Assembly (NCBI GenBank): GCA_028286165.1
Contig: JAPYMU010000093.1
Location: 1-21,852 of the forward strand
Reading direction: 5' to 3'
DNA: 21,852 nucleotides
Origin: Spongiicolonus versatilis
GTDB taxonomy: Bacteria; Pseudomonadota; Gammaproteobacteria; Arenicellales; Spongiicolonaceae
Below are positions 1-6,877 of this stretch, piece by piece. Position 1 is the first letter of the stretch. Each line of letters starts with the position of its first letter. The position numbers were made by a program, and so were the translations under genes. Below the pieces are notes generated by a model, which was not told where the DNA came from, searched no databases, and saw only the letters and a list, made by a program, of their open reading frames with translations.

Positions 1-507
1 TAAGTTGCCGATGATTAAAAACTTTTTTCCATGCGCAACCAGTTGCGCAACATACTCGCGGAACAGCGAAAACGGCGGATTGGTGACCACGATGTCCGCC
101 TGCCGCAACAACGCCACGCATTCCTCACTGCGAAAATCACCGTCACCGCGCAACGGCTTAATGCCGATTTCATCCGGGTCGGGGATGCGGTTCTGGTTGC
201 GGTCGCCGCAGTATTCCAGCGAAATCGCCCGCTCGCTGTCGTGGCGGCTGAATACATCACGCTCCTGATTTTTGTAGCAGGTGGTGACCAGTTTTTTAAG
301 CCCCAACCGCTCAAACTGGTGGGAAAAGTAATGAAAGAATTTACTCACCCGCGGATCATCGCAGTTGCACAGCACCACCTTGCCGCGGAAGTGATCTTTG
401 TAATGCGCCAACTCGCGCTCGATGTCGGCCAGTTGGGTGTAGAACTCGTCTTTTTTGGCCGTTTTGGCGCGGTTCAGATTTTCGTTTTTGGCGGCGCGGG
501 TGGACAT
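1..507 (-). CDS. EcoRI-type adenine-specific DNA methyltransferase (5' part, cut by window edge)
   Basis: The first 169 residues are visible; the gene runs off the left edge. The product should transfer a methyl group from S-adenosylmethionine to adenine in a specific DNA site. Recognisable EcoRI-methylase family blocks are DEFYTQ (residues 20-25), CNCDDPRVSKFFHYF (47-61), LGLKKLVTTCYKNQ (68-81), PDPDEIGIKPLRGDGDFRSEE (109-129) and the catalytic NPPF motif (143-146), followed by SLFREYVAQL. M.EcoRI is about 326 aa (from memory), so roughly half is present. The ATG at 507 gives the start expected for the family, although no clear Shine-Dalgarno precedes it. An extended -10 lies 24 bases upstream. 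No restriction endonuclease is visible; it could lie beyond the edge, or this could be a solitary methylase. It replaces the expected 3' end of clpA, which suggests acquisition by transfer. Confidence 0.9.
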   Translation of the reverse strand, partial: MSTRAAKNENLNRAKTAKKDEFYTQLADIERELAHYKDHFRGKVVLCNCDDPRVSKFFHYFSHQFERLGLKKLVTTCYKNQERDVFSRHDSERAISLEYCGDRNQNRIPDPDEIGIKPLRGDGDFRSEECVALLRQADIVVTNPPFSLFREYVAQLVAHGKKFLIIGNL

Positions 508-537
508 TTCGGCGGTTGGCTTGGTTGACTTCCGGCG

Positions 538-546
538 ATTATACCA
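538..546 (-). promoter_or_regulatory. Extended -10 promoter for the methyltransferase gene
   Basis: On the minus strand this reads TGGTATAAT, a perfect extended -10 (TGn plus TATAAT). Transcription would begin near 531, leaving a leader of about 24 bases before the ATG at 507. There is no good -35 hexamer at 17-18 bases, consistent with an extended -10 promoter. Confidence 0.55.
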
Positions 547-653
547 ATTCGGCGGGCGATTGGCGGGGCAAGGGCGTCCAAGTCGCGCTTTGCGGCGCGC
601 GCCAACCGCGATTCATTCCTCCGCCACCGCGGCCGGGATTTTTTGCGCGGCGG

Positions 654-2648
654 TTATTTTAAGGTCAGCGGGTTGAAACGGATGACGGCGTCCAGCCGGT
701 TGCGGAATTCGGGGCTGAATGTGCGGTTGATGGCTTCGGTGTCGTCGCCGCTGTGGTCCTGGCGGGTGAAGCCCATGGAGGCGCGCGACGTCTGCACGGC
801 GCCGGCGTTGGTGGTCATGACGATAATCACATTGCGAAAATCGGCCTGGCGCCCGTTGTGGTCGGTGAGGGCGCCGTGGTCCATCACCTGCAGCAGCAGG
901 TTGAACACATCGGTGTGGGCTTTTTCAATTTCGTCCAGCAGCAGAACACAGTGCGGGTGCTTGCTGACGGCATCGGTCAGCAGCCCGCCCTGGTCAAAAC
1001 CCACGTAGCCCGGCGGCGCGCCGATGAGGCGCGAGACGGTGTGGCGCTCCATGTATTCGGACATGTCAAAGCGCGCCAGTTCAATGCCCAGGGCAAGCGC
1101 CAACTGGCGGGTGATTTCGGTTTTGCCGACGCCGGTGGGGCCGCAGAAAAGAAAAGAGCAGATGGGCCGCCGCTGCTGGTCCAGTCCGGCGCGGGCGAGT
1201 TTAATGGAGGACGCCAGCGCGCCGATGGCCTGGTCCTGGCCGAACACCACCATCTTTAAGTCGCGCTCCAGATTCTTCAGTGATCTCCGGTCCGAGTCGG
1301 AGACATGCTTCGGCGGAATGCGCGCCATGCGCGACACCACCATCTCAATGTCGGCCAGGGACACAGTTCTGGTTTTGCGCCGCCGGCCGGGGGCAAAGCG
1401 GCCCAGTTGCACCCGCGCGCCGGCCTCGTCCACCACGTCAATGGCCTTGTCCGGCAGGTAGCGGCCGCCGATGTGGCGCTGCGACAACTCCACCGCGGCG
1501 CGCAATGCCGGGCGCGTGTAGCGGACGTTGTGGTGCTGTTCAAAACGCGAGCGCAAACCGTACAAAATCTGCACGCTTTCATCCACACTTGGCTCGGCGA
1601 TGTCAATTTTCTGGAAGCGCCGCGACAGCGCGCGGTCTTTTTCAAAAATGCCCCGGTATTCCTGGTAGGTGGTGGAGCCAATGCAGCGAATGTCGCCGGC
1701 GGCGAGGGCCGGCTTGAGCAGGTTGGAGGCGTCCATGGCGCCGCCGCTGGCGGCGCCGGCGCCGATGATGGTGTGAATCTCGTCGATAAAAAGAATGGCC
1801 TTCGGCAAACGCTCAAGGGCGGCCAGCACCGCCTTCAGCCGCTGCTCAAAATCGCCCCGGTATTTGGTGCCGGCGAGCAGCGCGCCCATGTCCAGGGAGT
1901 AAACCGTGCACTCGGCCATGGTTTCGGGAATTTCGCCGGCGACAATTTTTCCGGCCAGGCCCTCGGCCACCGCGGTTTTGCCGACGCCGGCCTCACCCAC
2001 GTAAAGCGGGTTGTTTTTGCCGCGCCGGCACAGCACCTGAATGGTGCGCTCCAGTTCCTCCTCGCGGCCGATGAGCGGGTCGATTTTTCCGCGCCGCGCC
2101 AGTTCGTTTAAGTCGCGGGCAAAAGTTTTCAGCGGGTCGCCGCGGCCGTCGTAGCCGGGGTCGTCCTCATCCATGCCGGACGGCAGCGGGGCGTACGATT
2201 CCGACGGCTCGCGCAAATTTTTTGTGATGCCGTGGGCCAGGTAATTGGTCACGTCGTGGCGGGTGATTTCCTGCTTGTGCAAAATCAGCAGGGCGTGGCT
2301 CTCCTTCTCGGAAAAAATCGCCACCAGCACATTGGCGCCCACCACCTCCTTCCTGCCGGCGCCGCGCACATGCAAAATGGCGCGCTGCAGAACGCGCTGA
2401 AAACCGTCCCCGGGCTCCGGCTTGTCGCCGCGCCCCTCGGGAATGCGCGGGACATGCGTGTCAATATATTCCTTCAGGTCGCGGCGCATCGCCTCCAAAT
2501 TGCCGCCGCAGGCGCGCAAAGTTTTGGCCGCGCTGGGGTTGTCCAGCAGCGCCGCCAGCAGGTGCTCCACAGTGATGACCTGGTGGGACATCTCGCGGGC
2601 GGCATTCACCGCGACGCTCAGGGAGCGCTCCAGTTCCCTGGAAATCAT
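654..2648 (-). CDS. clpA: ATP-dependent Clp protease ATP-binding subunit ClpA, C-terminally truncated
   Basis: This is the AAA+ unfoldase that feeds substrates to ClpP. In order it has the ClpN domain (1-145), D1 with Walker A GEAGVGKT (218-225) and Walker B LFIDE (286-290), and D2 with Walker A GPTGVGKT (503-510), Walker B LLLDE (569-573), an MGF loop (625-627, the IGL/IGF ClpP-docking position) and the arginine-finger block FSPEFRNRLD (644-653). The protein stops 11 residues later, at 664 aa. ClpA is usually about 750 aa, so the whole D2 small subdomain with sensor 2 (GAR...R) is missing. Only 146 bases separate the stop from the neighbouring methyltransferase start, too short to hold the missing part in another frame. 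ATG at 2648 is chosen over the GTG three bases upstream because MISRELERSL aligns with known ClpA N-termini. It overlaps the clpS stop by one base (TGATG), implying translational coupling. Confidence 0.93.
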   Translation of the reverse strand: MISRELERSLSVAVNAAREMSHQVITVEHLLAALLDNPSAAKTLRACGGNLEAMRRDLKEYIDTHVPRIPEGRGDKPEPGDGFQRVLQRAILHVRGAGRKEVVGANVLVAIFSEKESHALLILHKQEITRHDVTNYLAHGITKNLREPSESYAPLPSGMDEDDPGYDGRGDPLKTFARDLNELARRGKIDPLIGREEELERTIQVLCRRGKNNPLYVGEAGVGKTAVAEGLAGKIVAGEIPETMAECTVYSLDMGALLAGTKYRGDFEQRLKAVLAALERLPKAILFIDEIHTIIGAGAASGGAMDASNLLKPALAAGDIRCIGSTTYQEYRGIFEKDRALSRRFQKIDIAEPSVDESVQILYGLRSRFEQHHNVRYTRPALRAAVELSQRHIGGRYLPDKAIDVVDEAGARVQLGRFAPGRRRKTRTVSLADIEMVVSRMARIPPKHVSDSDRRSLKNLERDLKMVVFGQDQAIGALASSIKLARAGLDQQRRPICSFLFCGPTGVGKTEITRQLALALGIELARFDMSEYMERHTVSRLIGAPPGYVGFDQGGLLTDAVSKHPHCVLLLDEIEKAHTDVFNLLLQVMDHGALTDHNGRQADFRNVIIVMTTNAGAVQTSRASMGFTRQDHSGDDTEAINRTFSPEFRNRLDAVIRFNPLTLK

Positions 2649-2983
2649 CACTCCGGCTCCATCACGCAGCGCAGCGGATGCTGGTGCTTGCGCGTTAAAT
2701 TGTTCACCTGGCGCACTTTGGTCTCGGCGATCTCACTCGGATAAACCCCGCACACGCCGGCGCCCTTGCGGTGCACATGCAGCATGATCTGCACCGCCTC
2801 CTCCTGCGGATGAAAAAAAATTTCCATCAGCACCATCACCACAAACTCCATGGGGGTGAAGTCGTCGTTCAACAGCACCACCTTGTACAGCCGCGGCTTC
2901 TGCACCCGCCGCCGCGCCCGCGTCCGCGGCACCACCAGCGCCATGCCGCCGCGCTGCTGCTGATGGGGGTCGTAGTCGCTCAT
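2648..2983 (-). CDS. clpS: ATP-dependent Clp protease adaptor protein ClpS
   Basis: ClpS is the N-end-rule adaptor that binds the ClpA N-domain and delivers substrates with destabilising N-terminal residues. The 111-aa product has a flexible polar N-terminus (1-35) and then the ClpS core YKVVLLNDDFTPMEFVV, a helix with FHPQEEAVQIMLHVHRKG and the closing block CGVYPSEIAETKVRQVN. Length and motifs match the family (about 106 aa in E. coli). ATG 2983 is chosen because the frame stays open upstream only through a low-complexity repeat region with no homology to ClpS. The gene is the first of a clpS-clpA operon; its stop overlaps the clpA ATG by one base. A TGCTATACT extended -10 sits 28 bases upstream. 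Confidence 0.96.
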   Translation of the reverse strand: MSDYDPHQQQRGGMALVVPRTRARRRVQKPRLYKVVLLNDDFTPMEFVVMVLMEIFFHPQEEAVQIMLHVHRKGAGVCGVYPSEIAETKVRQVNNLTRKHQHPLRCVMEPE

Positions 2984-3010
2984 ATGTCGCCGTGGAGTGG
3001 TTGGGCGGAG

Positions 3011-3019
3011 AGTATAGCA
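3011..3019 (-). promoter_or_regulatory. Extended -10 promoter for clpS-clpA
   Basis: The minus strand reads TGCTATACT, an extended -10. The predicted start is near 3004, giving a leader of about 21 bases. No convincing -35 is visible. Confidence 0.5.
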
Positions 3020-3048
3020 TACCGCCGGCCGGCGGCGAGGGCGGCCGA

Positions 3049-3125
3049 ACCACCGTTTCTGCAGTCCAAACCACCATTCCCCCCCCGCCACCGTCATTTT
3101 CGCACTGCAGACCGTCATTCCGCGC
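3049..3125. repeat. Array A of degenerate 21-bp intergenic repeats (about 3.7 units)
   Basis: Four successive units begin at 3049, 3070, 3090 and 3111: ACCACCGTTTCTGCAGTCCAA, ACCACCATTCCCCCCCCGCC, ACCGTCATTTTCGCACTGCAG and a partial ACCGTCATTCCGCG. The second unit is 20 bases because of a C-run. Each opens with ACCRYCRTT and most carry a TGCA core. Two further arrays of the same type occur at 9444 and 13281. The array fills the spacer between the clpS promoter and the terminator of the ammonium-transporter operon. Confidence 0.7.
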
Positions 3126-3148
3126 CCCGCATCGGCAGCCTCCGGCCG

Positions 3149-3174
3149 AAAAAAAGGCGGCGCCAAGCGCCGCC
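3149..3174 (-). terminator. Rho-independent terminator of the ammonium transporter operon
   Basis: On the minus strand the sequence is GGCGGCGC, a 3-base loop TTG, GCGCCGCC, then seven T residues. The stem is a perfect 8 bp and entirely G/C. It lies 24 bases beyond the stop of the 61-aa gene. Confidence 0.9.
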
Positions 3175-3198
3175 TGTTGAGTTCAGGCTGCCGCCGTT

Positions 3199-3384
3199 TT
3201 ACTGCGCGGCTTTTTGTTTGTCCTCTTCCAGTTTGCCGGACTCCTGGCGGATCATGCGGATGTGCCAGGCGATCCAGAAAATCACGCCGGCAATCACCAG
3301 CGGGACTTCCATGCCGACAAAAGGATAGATGGGGCCGATGTCGGCGATGGCGCCGGCCCAGTTTGCGAAGTCTCCGGTTGTCAT
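3199..3384 (-). CDS. Small single-span membrane protein downstream of the ammonium transporter (unknown)
   Basis: I do not recognise this 61-aa protein. It has a short N-terminus, a membrane span of about 20 residues (FVGMEVPLVIAGVIFWIAWH, roughly 22-41), and a charged Lys/Glu-rich tail (RQESGKLEEDKQKAAQ) that probably lies in the cytoplasm. The start at 3384 is supported by a GAGGT Shine-Dalgarno about 8 bases upstream. It begins 25 bases after the ammonium transporter stop and is followed directly by a strong terminator, so it is the last gene of a two-gene operon. Its position suggests an accessory role in transporter assembly or regulation, but that is inference. No GlnK/GlnB gene, the usual Amt partner, is present here. 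Confidence 0.8.
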   Translation of the reverse strand: MTTGDFANWAGAIADIGPIYPFVGMEVPLVIAGVIFWIAWHIRMIRQESGKLEEDKQKAAQ

Positions 3385-3409
3385 GGTGTTAACCTCAGGT
3401 TGCGGATGG

Positions 3410-4765
3410 TCAGTTGCGCTCGGCGGCGGCGACGGCCTGGGCCTCGGCCTCCAACTCGGCGTTGTTGGCGGTGTCCAGGCCGGCGATTTCAACCTCGCGC
3501 GGGATGCGCAGGAAGCCGCAGGCGTGGATGATTTTGGCAATCACCCAGCCCGGCAGGAAGCCGAGCACGCCGAACATAATCACCGCGCCAATGAATTGCC
3601 CCAGCGGGTTGATGGCGGCGTAGTCGGGGTTGGGCGATGACGGGTAGCCCCACAGCATGAAGCCGGCCACCACCACGCCGAAGAAGCCGGCGTAGCCGTG
3701 CACCGCAACGGCGCCGACGGCGTCGTCCACCTTGAAGCGGCGCTCCACCCAGTAGTGCATTTTGTACATCACGATGACGCCGACGATGGCGATGAACATG
3801 GCCTGGATCGGATGGTACAGGTCGTTGCCGGCCGAGGCGGCAATGATGCCGGCGAGGCCCGAGGAGTAGGTCCAGAAAGCGTCACCCTTGGACACCCAGT
3901 AACCGGCCAGCAGGCCGCCGGCCAGGGACATCAGAAAGTTAAAGGTGATCGCGCTCAGGGTGGTGGGCGCCAGGTAGATGTTGGTGGCCGAGTAGAAAAC
4001 CCCGTCGCCAGACTGCACATCCCACATGGGCACATTGCACGCCACATAGAACCCCCAGAAGCCGGTGTAAATCATGAACAGGCCGATGGCCACCAGCCAC
4101 GGGTTGCGCGGATTGATGTTGCGCGGCGTGCCGTCGGCGGCGAACTTGCCGATGCGCGGCCCCAGCACCACCAGTACGCCGAGGGCGAAGCCGCCGGCAA
4201 TGGCGTGGATGACGCCGGAGGCGTAGGCGTCGTGGTAGCCGAGCAGTTGCACCATCCAGCCCTCGGCGTGCCAGCCCCACGAGGCGTCGATGATCCAGAA
4301 CACCGAGCCGATGGCCACCGCCAAAATCCAGAAGCCGCCGGAGGTGATTCTTTCAATCACCGAGCCGGAGACAATGGACGCCGCGGTCCACGAGAACAGC
4401 AGAAACGCGGCCCAGAACACGCCGTTGATGCGCGCCCAGCCGTTTTCCAAATCGGCCCCGCCGCCCATGTGCGCGCCCATGACGTCGCTCCACGGCACCG
4501 CATGCGGCGCCGCCACCAGGCCGCCGATGATGCCCGGCCCGTTGGGGAAGGCGAAATAAATCCACCAGCCGAAAAAGAAGAAGGTGATGGTCACCAGCGG
4601 TATCAGCATGGTGTTTTTCATCAGCGTGTGCAGGTGGTTTTTGTGGCGCGAGGCCGCGACCTCATACAAGCAAAAACCCACATGAATGAAAAACATCAGC
4701 ACCACGGTGAGCCAGTAGTAAAACTCGGTGAAAATCGTCACCAAGGATGAAAGTTGATCGCTCAT
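3410..4765 (-). CDS. Ammonium transporter, Amt family
   Basis: This 451-aa integral membrane protein should conduct ammonium/ammonia into the cell. It has about eleven hydrophobic spans. The paired pore histidines are visible as SGVIHAIAGG (H187) and VDDAVGAVAVHGYAG (H356). Other Amt landmarks are LGPRIGKF (201-208), NPWLVAIGLFMIYTGFWGF, and the C-terminal LRIPREVEIAGLD, which matches the P-II-contacting region LRVS.EEE..GLD. The segment usually containing FNxGS is divergent (FWGFYVACNVP), and there is no obvious cleaved signal peptide, so this is a divergent Amt branch. ATG 4765 is chosen because GAGGA lies just upstream and the longer frame is unrelated. It forms an operon with the 61-aa gene and is divergent from two small membrane-protein genes. 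Confidence 0.93.
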   Translation of the reverse strand: MSDQLSSLVTIFTEFYYWLTVVLMFFIHVGFCLYEVAASRHKNHLHTLMKNTMLIPLVTITFFFFGWWIYFAFPNGPGIIGGLVAAPHAVPWSDVMGAHMGGGADLENGWARINGVFWAAFLLFSWTAASIVSGSVIERITSGGFWILAVAIGSVFWIIDASWGWHAEGWMVQLLGYHDAYASGVIHAIAGGFALGVLVVLGPRIGKFAADGTPRNINPRNPWLVAIGLFMIYTGFWGFYVACNVPMWDVQSGDGVFYSATNIYLAPTTLSAITFNFLMSLAGGLLAGYWVSKGDAFWTYSSGLAGIIAASAGNDLYHPIQAMFIAIVGVIVMYKMHYWVERRFKVDDAVGAVAVHGYAGFFGVVVAGFMLWGYPSSPNPDYAAINPLGQFIGAVIMFGVLGFLPGWVIAKIIHACGFLRIPREVEIAGLDTANNAELEAEAQAVAAAERN

Positions 4766-4834
4766 GGTGTCCTCTCTGTGATGGTGATTGGGAATGCACC
4801 GCCCGGCGGCGGTTTGGTTTGGGGGCACCTTACC

Positions 4835-4846
4835 TGACAATTGTCA
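4835..4846. promoter_or_regulatory. Palindrome TGACAATTGTCA in the amt upstream region
   Basis: A perfect 12-bp palindrome lies about 70 bases upstream of the ammonium transporter start. On the minus strand its distal half forms TTGACA (4847-4842), which could be a -35 for the transporter, but no fitting -10 follows in the G/C-rich stretch. It may be a regulator site. Confidence 0.4.
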
Positions 4847-4874
4847 ATTTTTCCATTGCCGGGGGCGGGCGGGG

Positions 4875-4898
4875 AAATGTGGCGTTTTTGCCACATTT
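4875..4898. promoter_or_regulatory. Perfect 9-bp inverted repeat in the amt divergent region
   Basis: The arms are AAATGTGGC (4875-4883) and GCCACATTT (4890-4898), with a 6-base loop GTTTTT. It could be an operator or a stem-loop in one of the divergent leaders. It has no T-run fitting a terminator. Confidence 0.45.
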
Positions 4899-4928
4899 TC
4901 CGGCCGGGGTGGAAAAAATTTGCCAAAG

Positions 4929-4944
4929 TGTGACCACAGTCACA
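4929..4944 (+). promoter_or_regulatory. CRP-type binding site TGTGACCACAGTCACA
   Basis: This is an exact TGTGA-N6-TCACA palindrome, the consensus for CRP/cAMP-receptor-type regulators. A candidate -10 TATGGT at 4967-4972 would put the transcription start near 4979, so the site is centred close to -42. That is the position of a class II CRP-activated promoter, and no -35 is needed or seen. It would drive the plus-strand small membrane genes and could also influence the divergent transporter. Confidence 0.6.
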
Positions 4945-5000
4945 GTAGTTTGAAATCGCCTTTGTTTATGGTGGATTTTTCCCGCTGAAAGGAGGATTCC

Positions 5001-5246
5001 ATGAGCGAAATTTCATCCCAGGGCGCGCAGAAGCGCATTGATTTTCTCGGAAGGTGGGCGCTGGCTTCTTTTGCCGTGCTCGTGGTGCTGGCCGGCTGGC
5101 TCGGCAACAGCATTAATACCGGCAAATTCGGTATAATGTTCTGGCCCGGCGTTGCAGGCGCCGTGGTCGCCGCTGTTTTCTGCGCCGGCCTCACGTGGAT
5201 TACGCACCAGCACATCAAACGACTGGAGGAACATAAAAATGACTGA
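5001..5246 (+). CDS. Small two-span membrane protein divergent from the ammonium transporter (unknown)
   Basis: I do not recognise this 81-aa protein. A polar N-terminus (1-17) is followed by two likely spans, about 18-37 (WALASFAVLVVLAGWLGN) and about 46-68 (WPGVAGAVVAAVFCAGLTWIT), with a charged tail ending in IKRLEEHKND. The ATG at 5001 is preceded by a near-perfect AAAGGAGGA Shine-Dalgarno, stronger than those of most genes here, so it is very likely translated. Its 3' end overlaps the next small gene by 8 bases. A consensus CRP site lies about 60 bases upstream. The divergent arrangement with an ammonium transporter suggests linked regulation or function, but no motif supports a specific role. 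Confidence 0.85.
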   Translation: MSEISSQGAQKRIDFLGRWALASFAVLVVLAGWLGNSINTGKFGIMFWPGVAGAVVAAVFCAGLTWITHQHIKRLEEHKND

Positions 5247-5373
5247 GCAAGACATCATCGGATACGCGGTCGGCATTCTTCTTGTCGTCCTGGTGTGCGG
5301 AGTCCTGCTTTTCGTCACCTGCCTGCCATTAATCGACCGCTGGGTGGAGAAAAGGAAAAAGAAACGCGCCTGA
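5239..5373 (+). CDS. 44-aa single-span membrane protein (unknown)
   Basis: This very short protein has one strongly hydrophobic span (about 8-31, YAVGILLVVLVCGVLLFVTCL) and a highly basic C-terminus (DRWVEKRKKKRA), which by the positive-inside rule places the tail in the cytoplasm. ATG 5239 is supported by GGAGGA about 8 bases upstream. It overlaps the 81-aa gene by 8 bases, so the two are translationally coupled and probably form a complex. The family is not recognised. The basic tail contrasts with the mixed-charge tail of the 61-aa protein on the other side of the transporter. Confidence 0.8.
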   Translation: MTEQDIIGYAVGILLVVLVCGVLLFVTCLPLIDRWVEKRKKKRA

Positions 5374-5398
5374 CCCCGCGCCCCCGGCGGCGGGCGTG

Positions 5399-5404
5399 TA
5401 TAAT
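5399..5404 (+). promoter_or_regulatory. -10 element of guaB giving a predicted leaderless mRNA
   Basis: TATAAT begins exactly 12 bases before the guaB ATG at 5411. By standard spacing the transcription start would be the A of the start codon. No -35 and no Shine-Dalgarno are visible in the preceding G/C-rich sequence. Confidence 0.5.
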
Positions 5405-5410
5405 CCGCCA

Positions 5411-6874
5411 ATGGAGCAGCCCCTTCCGCAGGCAATCACCTTTGACGATGTTCTTCTCGCGCCGGGGTATTCCACGGTGCTGCCGCGCGAGGTGGATTTG
5501 ACGGCGGATTTGACGGCGCGGCTGCGGCTGAACATTCCCCTGCTCTCGGCGGCCATGGACACCGTGACCTCGGCCGCGGCGGCGATTTGCATAGCGCAGC
5601 AGGGCGGCGTCGGCGTCATCCACCGCAACATGTCGCCCGAGGACCAGGCGCGGGAGGTACGCGCGGTCAAGAAATCCGAGAGCGGCGTCATCGGCGACCC
5701 CATCACCGTCACCCCCGAAACCACCATCCGCGAAGTGCTGGATTTGACCGCGAAGATGCGCATCTCCGGCGTGCCGGTGGTGGACGGCGGTCGGCTGGCC
5801 GGCATCGTCACCGGCCGCGACCTGCGCTTTGAGACCCGGCTCAGCGCGCCGGTGAAGTCGGTGATGACCACCCGCGAGCGGCTGGTCACCGTTCCCGAAG
5901 GCGCGCCGCGCGAGGCGGTGGTGCGCCTGCTGCACGAGCACCGCATTGAAAAGTTGCCGGTGGTGAACGACGCCTTTGAGTTGCGCGGCCTGATCACCGT
6001 CAAGGACATCCAGAAGTCCACCGAGTTTCCCGCCGCCTGCAAGGACCGCCATCAGCGGCTGGTGGCCGGCGCCGCCATCGGCGTGGGCGCCGACAGCGAA
6101 CACCGCCTGCAGTGCCTGGTGGACGCCGGCGCCGACGTGGTGGTGGTGGACACCGCCCACGGCCACAGCAAATCCGTTGTGGACCGCGTCCGCTCGGCGG
6201 CTGCCGCCCACCCCGGCGTGGACATCGTCGCCGGCAACATCGCCACCGCCGAGGCCGCCCTGGCCCTGGCCGAAGCCGGCGCCAGCGCGGTCAAGGTGGG
6301 CATCGGCCCCGGCTCCATCTGCACCACCCGCATCGTCGCCGGCGTCGGCGTCCCCCAGATCACCGCCATCAGCGACGTCGCCGGCGCCCTGGCCGGTAGC
6401 GGCGTCGGCGTGATTGCCGATGGCGGCATCCGTGCCAGCGGCGACATCGTCAAGGCCCTGGCCGCCGGCGCCGGCGCGGTCATGGTCGGCGGCCTCCTGG
6501 CCGGCACCGACGAGGCGCCGGGCGAGATTGAATTGTTTGAAGGCCGCTCGTACAAATCGTACCGCGGCATGGGCTCCTACGGCGCCATGCAAAAAGGCTC
6601 CCGCGACCGTTATTTTCAGGAGGGCGTCGGCGCCGGCAAACTGGTGCCGGAAGGCATTGAAGGCCGCGTCCCGTACAAAGGCGCCATGGTCAACATCATC
6701 CACCAGTTAATGGGCGGCCTGCGCGCCGGCATGGGCTACACCGGCAGCGCCGACCTCAGGGCGTTGCGCGCCAATGCAAAGTTTGTCGCCATCAGCGGCG
6801 CCGGCGTCCGCGAGAGTCATGTGCACGATGTCTCCATCATCAAGGAAGCGCCGAACTACCAGCGCGGCGGCTGA
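5411..6874 (+). CDS. guaB: Inosine-5'-monophosphate dehydrogenase
   Basis: GuaB oxidises IMP to XMP with NAD+, the first committed step of GMP synthesis. The 487-aa protein has the usual length. It starts with ITFDDVLLAPGYS, followed by AMDTVTSA. Two CBS domains occupy about 90-205 (DPITVTP...GVPVVDGG...GIVTGRDLR; VMTTRERLVTV...EKLPVVND...GLITVKDI). The catalytic loop is GPGSICTTRIVAGVG with the nucleophile C304. The phosphate-binding stretch DGGIRASGD and the flap RGMGSYGAM...RYFQ follow. ATG 5411 matches family N-termini; a longer in-frame start at 5396 would lie upstream of the -10 element. It is followed after three bases by guaA, so guaBA is an operon, as in many proteobacteria. Confidence 0.97.
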   Translation: MEQPLPQAITFDDVLLAPGYSTVLPREVDLTADLTARLRLNIPLLSAAMDTVTSAAAAICIAQQGGVGVIHRNMSPEDQAREVRAVKKSESGVIGDPITVTPETTIREVLDLTAKMRISGVPVVDGGRLAGIVTGRDLRFETRLSAPVKSVMTTRERLVTVPEGAPREAVVRLLHEHRIEKLPVVNDAFELRGLITVKDIQKSTEFPAACKDRHQRLVAGAAIGVGADSEHRLQCLVDAGADVVVVDTAHGHSKSVVDRVRSAAAAHPGVDIVAGNIATAEAALALAEAGASAVKVGIGPGSICTTRIVAGVGVPQITAISDVAGALAGSGVGVIADGGIRASGDIVKALAAGAGAVMVGGLLAGTDEAPGEIELFEGRSYKSYRGMGSYGAMQKGSRDRYFQEGVGAGKLVPEGIEGRVPYKGAMVNIIHQLMGGLRAGMGYTGSADLRALRANAKFVAISGAGVRESHVHDVSIIKEAPNYQRGG

Positions 6875-6877
6875 GCG

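Noticed and set aside
554..653. Frameshifted remainder of ClpA after the stop at 654
   Set aside because: The other frames give only a 14-residue continuation (ITAAQKIPAAVAEE) with no similarity to the ClpA D2 small domain, and the gap is too short for it.
3698..4750. 350-codon open frame antisense to the ammonium transporter
   Set aside because: Low-complexity His/Asp/Gly-rich translation without domain features. The real gene is on the minus strand.
4766..5000. Sigma-54 (-24/-12) or NtrC sites for the ammonium transporter
   Set aside because: No TGGCAC-N5-TTGC pattern or GCACC-N-GGTGC palindrome found in this region on either strand.
5315..6703. Long open frame antisense to guaB (462 codons)
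   Set aside because: High-GC codon bias keeps the opposite strand open. The peptide is His/Gly/Ala-rich low complexity and guaB on the plus strand is unambiguous.
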